Source: Flavobacteriales bacterium
GTDB lineage: Bacteria; Bacteroidota; Bacteroidia; NS11-12g; UBA955
Direction of reading: 5' to 3'
NCBI GenBank assembly: GCA_947450405.1
Contig: CANFVI010000127.1
Location: 1 to 5,134 of the forward strand
Length of the DNA stretch: 5,134 nucleotides
A program made the position numbers and the translations under genes. This document shows, piece by piece, positions 1 through 4,513 of the stretch (within the stretch, counting starts at the first letter, position 1; the number at the start of each line of letters is the position of its first letter). The notes below the pieces were generated by a model, which worked only from the letters and a program-made list of their open reading frames with translations, did not search any database and was not told the origin of the DNA.

Positions 1-31
1 GGCAATTGGATAAGGGGCACTTGGTAAAACA

Positions 32-60
32 AAAAACCCTGATTCTTCATCAGGGTTTTT
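32..60. terminator. Bidirectional hairpin terminator
   Basis: A perfect 12-bp stem (32-43 pairs with 49-60) encloses a 5-nt loop (44-48). Its core is CCCTGAT/ATCAGGG and it is flanked by an A-run on the left (31-36) and a T-run on the right (56-60), so it can end transcripts on either strand. It lies about 98 nt beyond the XRE gene stop. On the plus strand it could also end an unseen gene to the left: frames 1 and 2 both reach a TAA within the first 27 bases, which is too little to call a gene. Which transcript it serves cannot be decided here. Confidence 0.75.
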
Positions 61-106
61 GCGCATTAAAGGAATCTTGAGAAATATTTACCACATGCAA
101 TAACCA

Positions 107-124
107 TTACACGTGTACGTGTAA
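107..124. repeat. Short palindrome between terminator and XRE gene
   Basis: Two perfect 8-base arms, TTACACGT (107-114) and ACGTGTAA (117-124), are separated by GT. The hexamer ACGTGT also occurs as a tandem pair (111-122). A weaker 7-bp outer pair, CATGCAA (94-100) and TTGCATG (147-153), brackets it. The position is 3' of the XRE gene on the minus strand. It may be a protein-binding site or an RNA hairpin; no T-run follows it, so it does not look like a terminator. The pattern is seen directly, but the role is unknown. Confidence 0.5.
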
Positions 125-157
125 GACACAGGACTTACTCGCTTCGTTGCATGGATT

Positions 158-394
158 TTAAAAAATATTTAAAATTTTTTTAAACTGATCTTCAGAAACA
201 TGTTCGAGTATCTCTGAAGGTTGGCATTCAAGGGCTTCACAAATTGAATTCAAGGTACTAAAACGCAAAGCCTTTGCCTTGTTGGTTTTTAAAATACTCA
301 AATTGGCCAAAGTAATGCCTGTTTTTTCACTCAAGGCATTCAAACTCATTTTCCGTTTGGCCATCACAACATCTAAATTTACAAGTATAGCCAT
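158..394 (-). CDS. Small XRE/Cro-CI family transcriptional regulator (YozG-like)
   Basis: This is a 78-residue protein that is almost entirely one helix-turn-helix domain. Residues 17-26 (SLNALSEKTG) form the first HTH helix region and residues 28-38 (TLANLSILKTN) the likely recognition helix. The segment RFSTLNSICEALECQPSEILE (about 44-64) is the typical closing part of the small Cro/CI-type domain, as in YozG-like proteins. There is no sensor or oligomerisation domain, so it should be a cytoplasmic DNA-binding protein controlled by something else. The gene begins 3 nt after the stop of the DUF2975 membrane-protein gene, has no promoter of its own that I can see, and is therefore probably co-transcribed. 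DUF2975 genes are commonly paired with such regulators (YoaS-YozG in Bacillus subtilis). The target is unknown; autoregulation of the pair is plausible. The start ATG has no Shine-Dalgarno, as is usual in Bacteroidota. Confidence 0.9.
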   Translation of the reverse strand: MAILVNLDVVMAKRKMSLNALSEKTGITLANLSILKTNKAKALRFSTLNSICEALECQPSEILEHVSEDQFKKILNIF

Positions 395-397
395 AGT

Positions 398-1072
398 TTA
401 TACGGTTAAATCTTGCTCTGTTTTCATCTCCATACCGCTGAAAGTACTTTTTGCATACAACCTCAAAATCAAATGCAGTAAGGATAGTACTAATAACATC
501 ATCATCTGCTCATATTGATATGCACTGATTTGTGGTATCCGAATATGGAACAAATAATGGTGGATGATAGAGAAACCAGTCAAACTAAAAAAATATACAA
601 ATAAGATCATCCAAATAAAACGACCACTTAAATAAAGGTGTTTTAAATTGGCTTTTTCAAAAGTCTGAGATTTCTTTATTGTATTTAAGTATTGGTATAA
701 TTGGTAAAAAACAGCGGTCCATAATAAACCCAAAATGATGTAATAGGTAGCATAAACCCATGGAAGTTTATTGTACTTTGGGTCAAATAAATCTACTATT
801 TTTATTTGTGGATTTTTGTCATAAGAGTAACTTTTTTCAAATTGAATATAGGAGTTGATTTGCCATAGTTTTAAGCTGTCTTGCTCAACAGAGTTTATAA
901 TATAAGTCCCCTCAGCCAATCGGTTTTTTTCAAAAAGGGCTTCAGTATGAATTTTGTTTGGACAATATTCTAAAGACTTATATGCCTTAAAAAATTGAGC
1001 ACCAATAATTAATAAGGCTGCAACGCTGAGGCCAATTAAAAGTTCTTTGCTTGAAGCTATAACTACTTTCAT
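398..1072 (-). CDS. DUF2975 family integral membrane protein
   Basis: This 224-residue protein has four hydrophobic segments, at about 10-29, 105-126, 151-172 and 188-207. A loop of about 75 residues lies between the first two and probably faces the periplasm. After the second segment, QTFEKANLKHLYLSG (136-150) matches the DUF2975 pattern of a PF-x-EN-like stretch before the third helix. The C-terminus MKTEQDLTV (216-224) matches the characteristic family ending E-x-DLTV. The family's biochemical function is not established. Its regular partner is a YozG-like XRE regulator, which lies 3 nt downstream here, so the likely job is to sense an envelope state or sequester or modulate that regulator; this is inference. 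Transcription probably starts at the -7 box TAGTTTTG (1084-1077), only 4 nt before the ATG. The start is supported by the N-terminal helix following at once. It is divergent from scoA. Confidence 0.85.
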   Translation of the reverse strand: MKVVIASSKELLIGLSVAALLIIGAQFFKAYKSLEYCPNKIHTEALFEKNRLAEGTYIINSVEQDSLKLWQINSYIQFEKSYSYDKNPQIKIVDLFDPKYNKLPWVYATYYIILGLLWTAVFYQLYQYLNTIKKSQTFEKANLKHLYLSGRFIWMILFVYFFSLTGFSIIHHYLFHIRIPQISAYQYEQMMMLLVLSLLHLILRLYAKSTFSGMEMKTEQDLTV

Positions 1073-1076
1073 AAAG

Positions 1077-1107
1077 CAAAACTATGAAATAGATTTAATA
1101 TTTCAAT
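1077..1107 (-). promoter_or_regulatory. Bacteroidota-type promoter of the DUF2975/XRE pair
   Basis: Read on the minus strand, TAGTTTTG (1084-1077) is a perfect match to the -7 consensus TAnnTTTG. ATTG (1107-1104), 19 nt upstream, stands in for the TTTG -33 box with one mismatch. Only 4 nt (1076-1073) separate the -7 box from the start codon, so the transcript would have little or no 5' leader. Confidence 0.55.
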
Positions 1108-1108
1108 A

Positions 1109-1128
1109 ATTATTTATCGATAATCAAT
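1109..1128. promoter_or_regulatory. Candidate operator palindrome in the divergent region
   Basis: A perfect 10-bp palindrome, TTATCGATAA (1114-1123), extends to an imperfect 20-bp dyad (1109-1128) with 8 of 10 position pairs matching. It lies directly upstream of the -33 box of the DUF2975/XRE promoter, where a regulator such as the XRE protein could bind. The surrounding sequence is very AT-rich, so chance palindromes are not rare. The role as an operator is inference. Confidence 0.3.
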
Positions 1129-1193
1129 AAATTTGTTTTTGATTTTTCAAAAATTTTACCCCTTCATTTTTTTTACCCTTTGGCCTTTTTAAT

Positions 1194-1201
1194 TATCTTC
1201 G
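1194..1201 (+). promoter_or_regulatory. Candidate -7 element of scoA
   Basis: TATCTTCG matches the TAnnTTTG consensus with one mismatch and ends 4 nt before the scoA ATG, the same spacing as in the divergent promoter. No TTTG stands at the expected -33 distance; that position is a T-run (about 1168-1174). If used, it would give a nearly leaderless mRNA. Confidence 0.35.
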
Positions 1202-1205
1202 CAGC

Positions 1206-1904
1206 ATGAACAAAGTGGTTTCGAATGCAGAAGAAGCAATTAAAGACATCAACGACGGAGCAGTAATTATGCTTGGCGGTTTTGGCCTTTGCGGTATTCC
1301 TGAAAATTGTATCACAGCCTTGGTGAAAAAGGGAAGCAAGGAATTAACCTGTATTTCCAATAATGCTGGGGTCGACGATTTTGGTATCGGGCTGATGTTG
1401 CAAACCAAACAGGTTAAGAAAATGATTTCTTCCTATGTTGGCGAAAATGCTGAATTCGAAAGACAACTGTTGTCAGGCGAATTGGAAGTGGAATTGATTC
1501 CCCAAGGCACTTTGGCTACCCGTTGTATGGCTGCTGGTTATGGTATGCCTGCAATTTATACCCCTGCGGGTGTTGGAACTGAAGTGGCTATCGGAAAAGA
1601 AACCCGCGACTTCAATGGCAAAACCTATTTAATGGAATATGCTTTCGACGCTGACTTTGCTATCGTTAAAGCTTGGAAAGGCGATACCCATGGCAATTTA
1701 ATCTTCAAAGAATCTGCCCGTAATTTCAATCCCTTAATGGCTATGGCTGGTAAAATTACCATTGCCGAAGTGGAGGAATTGGTGCCAGCAGGAAGCCTAG
1801 ATCCTAACCAAATACACACCGCAGGTATTTATGTTCACCGCATTTTTCAAGGTTCAGATTATGAAAAACGCATTGAACAAAGAACGGTAAGACAAAAAGC
1901 GTAA
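1206..1904 (+). CDS. scoA: Acetoacetate/3-oxoacid CoA-transferase, subunit A
   Basis: This 232-residue protein is full length for the alpha subunit of family I CoA-transferases. These enzymes move CoA from succinyl-CoA (or another acyl-CoA) to acetoacetate or a related 3-oxoacid in the cytoplasm, in ketone-body and short-chain acid use. Residues 17-32 (DGAVIMLGGFGLCGIP) fit the CoA-transferase signature 1 exactly. Further family landmarks are SNNAG (51-55), ELIPQGTLATR (96-106), TPAGVGT (119-125) and PAGSLDPNQIHTAGIYV (194-210). The catalytic glutamate belongs to subunit B, so this chain cannot work alone. scoB, usually the next gene, is not in the window; mnmD follows after 5 nt instead. The start fits the usual N-terminus of the family (short stretch, then AEEA). 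Substrate specificity (acetoacetate versus 3-oxoadipate) cannot be fixed from sequence, though overall similarity favours the succinyl-CoA:3-ketoacid type. Confidence 0.93.
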   Translation: MNKVVSNAEEAIKDINDGAVIMLGGFGLCGIPENCITALVKKGSKELTCISNNAGVDDFGIGLMLQTKQVKKMISSYVGENAEFERQLLSGELEVELIPQGTLATRCMAAGYGMPAIYTPAGVGTEVAIGKETRDFNGKTYLMEYAFDADFAIVKAWKGDTHGNLIFKESARNFNPLMAMAGKITIAEVEELVPAGSLDPNQIHTAGIYVHRIFQGSDYEKRIEQRTVRQKA

Positions 1905-1909
1905 TTCTT

Positions 1910-2584
1910 ATGCAAATCATTGCCACTTCTGATGGCAGCAATACCTTGTTTCATGAATCGCTAGATGAAACCTACCATTCTGTACATGGTGCTTTAGGAG
2001 AAAGTTTGCATGTATACATTAACAATGGTTTAAGACGTATCTCCCCCCAACTAAAGTCCATCAATATTTTGGAAATTGGTTTTGGTACTGGCCTTAATGC
2101 TTTGCTGAGCATAGACCATCAAGCGCCTGATACTATAATAAATTATTACAGCATTGAAGCATATCCTCTTTCAGAAGAATTGTTGAATAACTATTACCAA
2201 GGTTTTTCTGAAAAACCCAAGTGTCTAGCTGCTTTGCCAAAAATGATTCATGCCCAAAGCATGCAAAGCATCAATGAACATTTTAATTTCAAGTTAATTG
2301 AATCCAAATTGGAAGACTTACAAATGGAGAAATACAATTTCCCAGCTTTTGACCTCGTGTATTTCGATGCCTTTGCCCCTTCAAAACAAGCTGAAATGTG
2401 GACTTTCGAAATATTGAAAAAAGTAAGCGATTCAATGGCCGAAAATGGACTTTTTGTAACCTATTGTTCTCAAGGACAATTCAAACGGAATTTAAAGGAA
2501 CTTGGCTTTGAAATCGATTGTCCACCAGGGCCATTTGGTAAACGAGAGATTACCGTTGCCAAAAAAATAAAAGCAATTGTTTAG
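1910..2584 (+). CDS. mnmD: tRNA (5-methylaminomethyl-2-thiouridine)(34) methyltransferase MnmD (DUF752)
   Basis: This 224-residue SAM-dependent methyltransferase corresponds to the N-terminal methyltransferase half of E. coli MnmC without the FAD oxidase half. It should methylate 5-aminomethyl-(2-thio)uridine at wobble position 34 of certain tRNAs, the last step of mnm5(s2)U synthesis after MnmE/MnmG. The N-terminal SLDETYHSVHGALGES (17-32) is typical of the family. SAM motif I is ILEIGFGTGLNA (53-64), and the acidic residue after strand 2 lies in IEAYPLS (82-88). YFDAFAPSKQAEMW (151-164) is the conserved catalytic-region motif, and PPGPFGKREIT (205-215) is the family's C-terminal signature. 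Stand-alone forms like this, as in Aquifex, act on nm5U made directly by MnmE/G with ammonia. The gene follows scoA by 5 nt, so co-transcription is likely, although the functions are unrelated. No Shine-Dalgarno is present. Confidence 0.93.
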   Translation: MQIIATSDGSNTLFHESLDETYHSVHGALGESLHVYINNGLRRISPQLKSINILEIGFGTGLNALLSIDHQAPDTIINYYSIEAYPLSEELLNNYYQGFSEKPKCLAALPKMIHAQSMQSINEHFNFKLIESKLEDLQMEKYNFPAFDLVYFDAFAPSKQAEMWTFEILKKVSDSMAENGLFVTYCSQGQFKRNLKELGFEIDCPPGPFGKREITVAKKIKAIV

Positions 2585-2607
2585 CCCCTGAAAAAAAATT
2601 AAGTTTG
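2576..2607 (+). promoter_or_regulatory. Internal promoter before the ABC ATPase gene
   Basis: TAAGTTTG (2600-2607) is a perfect TAnnTTTG -7 element. ATTG (2576-2579), 20 nt upstream and overlapping the end of mnmD, is a one-mismatch -33 box. The -7 box ends 6 nt before the TTG start of the ATPase gene, so any leader would be very short. Together these suggest the last two plus-strand genes can be transcribed separately from scoA-mnmD. Confidence 0.5.
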
Positions 2608-2613
2608 TAGCCC

Positions 2614-3210
2614 TTGCAAATTCAAATTAACAATATCGGTAAACGTTATCAAAACCAATGGTTGTTTAGAAACATCAATGTTGATTTAAAACTTGGCGAT
2701 AGTTTGTCGGTTACAGGCCACAATGGCAGTGGAAAATCTACTTTTATGCAAATTGTTTATGGCCTAGTACAAGCCAGTGAAGGGGAGGTTTTAATCAATG
2801 GTTCAAGTGTCTACAAACCGCATGAAATATTTGCTTTAAGTGCCCCTTATCTCGAGTTGCCGATGGAGTTTAACATTCTTGAAATACACGATTTGTATTT
2901 GAGAACTCAAAAAATGAATTCGGGCTTAGATGAGTTTCTTGGTTTCAGTGATTTTAATAAATCGCAGGCCAATAGAGCAGTGAAATTATTTTCTTCAGGT
3001 ATGTTGCAAAGATTAAAAACAGCTTTGTGCTTGAGCAGCAATTCACCTATTCTTCTGCTTGATGAGCCTTTGACAAATATGGATGCAAAAGGAGAAGATT
3101 GGTACAAAAATTGTTTGAACGATATCAACAACAAAATTGTCATTATTGCCGGAAACAACCCTATTGAATATGCGTTTACAAACTCAAATCTACAAATCAA
3201 ACCTGCCTAA
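2614..3210 (+). CDS. ABC-type ATPase domain protein, TTG start
   Basis: This 198-residue single nucleotide-binding domain is about the size of CcmA-type ATPases. In order it shows Walker A GHNGSGKST (35-43), an ABC signature in the variant form FSSGM (126-130), Walker B PILLLDEP (145-152, D150 and E151) and the D-loop TNMD (154-157). Two switch residues differ from the canonical form: the Q-loop position reads SAPYLEL (76-82) with no glutamine, and the H-switch position reads AGNN (179-182) with asparagine where histidine is usual. The start is TTG at 2614: an in-frame TAG lies at 2608-2610, and the first ATG falls only after Walker A (residue 45). The N-terminus QIQINNIGKRYQNQWLF fits a normal first strand. 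No permease gene is nearby, so substrate and partner are unknown. The 3' end overlaps the next gene by 41 nt. A CcmA-like heme-exporter role is possible but unsupported by context. Confidence 0.88.
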   Translation: MQIQINNIGKRYQNQWLFRNINVDLKLGDSLSVTGHNGSGKSTFMQIVYGLVQASEGEVLINGSSVYKPHEIFALSAPYLELPMEFNILEIHDLYLRTQKMNSGLDEFLGFSDFNKSQANRAVKLFSSGMLQRLKTALCLSSNSPILLLDEPLTNMDAKGEDWYKNCLNDINNKIVIIAGNNPIEYAFTNSNLQIKPA

Positions 3211-4024
3211 AACCTTTGTTTTATCTGTAGTTTTAGGCTTATTTTCCTTTTATCCAAATACAGCTTCTGCGGAAATTCATTCAGTGAATAATTCTGCAAG
3301 TAAACTCAAGAAAAACAGAAAAAAAGCAAATCAATTTGATACCCTGTTTTGCAACCAGAAGCCTGTGGCAAAGTTGATGAAGGTAAAAACTCCGGGTGAT
3401 TCATTTGCCACTTGTTACTACTACCATATTAATGATACCAGTTTGCTGCTAAGTGTAAAGCAAATGATGCTAAACAAGCCAACAAATAACAGTGTTGCGC
3501 CTTCGTTTTACTACCATTTTGAATTTCCAAATATTCAAATGAATGCCGACTATAAAAACAAAGGTCAGAAAACCGACATCAATAAAATAATCTGTCAATT
3601 TGAATTGGTCAATAAAGAAGGCTTAGACACGGTTAAAGCTGAATTGTTCGCCACCATAAACGGCAACATTGAACTGCAAAATGCAAAGAAAGTAGATGCT
3701 GAAAAGCTTTTTATTGTTGAACGCAATAAAGCTGCCGAGATTAAGGTAGAGGATTTAGAAATTTCTCAGGATGGAATCTTTCTAGGTCGTTGCGAAGAAG
3801 AAGAATTGGAAGGTCCCAATGGTAAGATAATACAATACAGTATTTTTAACTCCACCGGTGCTTTGGTATGCACAGCCAGTAAAATGCCGCAAACCAATGG
3901 CAATAAAATGGTGCAATGGAATCTATTAACCCAAAGGGATATGCGTTTTTCAACAGTGCAACTCAAGTCAGATAATTTCGTTATCGAATTGTTGAAGTAC
4001 TTGGTCGCCAATTCAATTATCTAA
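3170..4024 (+). CDS. Exported protein of unknown function
   Basis: I do not recognise this family. The 284-residue product begins with a clear Sec-type signal peptide: a polar, positively charged N-region (1-14), a hydrophobic core TFVLSVVLGLFSFY (15-28) and a probable signal peptidase I site ASA|E after residue 34. A short basic, Lys/Asn-rich stretch follows (45-53), then a mixed, probably beta-rich mature region without repeats. There are five cysteines (61, 82, 142, 208, 234), no lipobox and no later membrane segment, so the mature protein should be periplasmic or secreted. I chose the ATG at 3170 because it gives a normal signal peptide; a TTG at 3137 would add 11 residues. The start lies inside the ABC ATPase gene (41-nt overlap), which points to translational coupling and perhaps a shared process. 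A C-terminal sorting domain is not evident. Confidence 0.8.
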   Translation: MRLQTQIYKSNLPKTFVLSVVLGLFSFYPNTASAEIHSVNNSASKLKKNRKKANQFDTLFCNQKPVAKLMKVKTPGDSFATCYYYHINDTSLLLSVKQMMLNKPTNNSVAPSFYYHFEFPNIQMNADYKNKGQKTDINKIICQFELVNKEGLDTVKAELFATINGNIELQNAKKVDAEKLFIVERNKAAEIKVEDLEISQDGIFLGRCEEEELEGPNGKIIQYSIFNSTGALVCTASKMPQTNGNKMVQWNLLTQRDMRFSTVQLKSDNFVIELLKYLVANSII

Positions 4025-4037
4025 ATCTCTAGGACAT

Positions 4038-4064
4038 AAAAAAAGGCAACTTAACGTTGCCTTT
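4038..4064. terminator. Terminator between convergent genes
   Basis: A perfect 9-bp stem, AAAGGCAAC (4042-4050) with GTTGCCTTT (4056-4064), closes a 5-nt loop. On the minus strand it is followed by seven U (A-run 4038-4044), a strong intrinsic terminator for the RRM gene. On the plus strand only three T close the stem before CAAAATAG, so it is weaker for the secreted-protein gene. Confidence 0.85.
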
Positions 4065-4087
4065 CAAAATAGAAAAAATAGAAAATT

Positions 4088-4366
4088 TTAAGCGTCAGTA
4101 TTCTGATTATCCGTTGCGACTATATCTCTTGGTTTAGCCATAGTAACGATCATTTTTCTTCCGCTTAATTCAAAGCCGTTTAATTCCTCGATGGCCTTCA
4201 ATCCATCCGCTTCATTTGCCATCTCGACAAATCCGAAGCCTTTGCTGCGTTTGGTTTCTAAATCACGTACTATCTTAGCACCAATCACTTCACCGTAAGG
4301 TAAAAAGACATTCTTTAGCTCCTCTGTACGCAATCTGTAGTTTAAATTTCCAATGTAAATTCTCAT
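4088..4366 (-). CDS. Single-RRM RNA-binding protein
   Basis: This 92-residue protein consists of one RNA recognition motif plus a short tail. RNP2 is IYIGNL (3-8) and RNP1 is KGFGFVEM (42-49), with aromatic residues Y4, F44 and F46 in the RNA-stacking positions. The beta-alpha-beta-beta-alpha-beta fold is filled out by TEELKNVFLPYGEV (14-27), ADGLKAIEELNG (53-64) and KMIVTMAKPR (71-80). The tail (about 81-92) is polar and acidic. Small single-RRM proteins of this kind are common in Bacteroidota and Cyanobacteria; they bind single-stranded RNA in the cytoplasm, and some are linked to post-transcriptional or cold-stress control. The RNA target here is unknown. The gene has its own promoter and a terminator on each side, so it is monocistronic. 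The start codon immediately precedes the first strand, as is normal for the family. Confidence 0.95.
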   Translation of the reverse strand: MRIYIGNLNYRLRTEELKNVFLPYGEVIGAKIVRDLETKRSKGFGFVEMANEADGLKAIEELNGFELSGRKMIVTMAKPRDIVATDNQNTDA

Positions 4367-4395
4367 TTCAATAAGCGATTTTCTTTAATGCAAGA

Positions 4396-4425
4396 CAAAT
4401 CTAAATATTACTAGAGGATATCAAA
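4396..4425 (-). promoter_or_regulatory. Consensus Bacteroidota promoter of the RRM gene
   Basis: Read on the minus strand, TTTG (4425-4422) is followed after 18 nt by TAGATTTG (4403-4396). This is an exact match to both the -33 and -7 consensus boxes. Initiation would fall near 4391, giving a 5' leader of about 25 nt without a Shine-Dalgarno sequence. Confidence 0.75.
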
Positions 4426-4447
4426 ATTTAACTTTTGAACCCCTAAC

Positions 4448-4492
4448 AAAAAAAGCCTTAACTATCTGAAATATTGATAGTTAAGGCTTTTT
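4448..4492 (-). terminator. Strong hairpin terminator of the metalloprotease gene
   Basis: A perfect 17-bp stem (4450-4466 with 4476-4492) closes a 9-nt loop (4467-4475). On the minus strand it ends in a run of seven U (A-run 4448-4454) and begins about 20 nt beyond the metalloprotease stop codon. It isolates the RRM promoter just downstream from read-through. The plus-strand reading also ends in five T, but no plus-strand gene lies upstream of it within reach. Confidence 0.88.
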
Positions 4493-4513
4493 ATTGAAAT
4501 TTTTAAAAAAAGT

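Noticed and set aside
1..27. Possible C-terminal tail of a plus-strand gene entering from the left
   Set aside because: Two frames reach a TAA just before the terminator, but at most eight residues are visible, which is not enough to support a gene.
158..184. Very AT-rich tract with local inverted symmetry at the 3' end of the XRE gene
   Set aside because: It encodes the C-terminal FKKILNIF of the regulator; the A/T runs explain the symmetry.
279..518. Plus-strand open frame of 79 codons
   Set aside because: It lies antisense across the XRE and DUF2975 genes, whose products have recognisable domains; the translated product is low-complexity and shows no family features.
1174..1182. TACCCTTTG as a -7 box for scoA
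   Set aside because: It has three bases rather than two between TA and TTTG and no TTTG box at a suitable distance upstream.
3137..3169. TTG start at 3137 for the secreted protein
   Set aside because: It would add 11 residues before the positively charged N-region; the ATG at 3170 gives a standard signal peptide.
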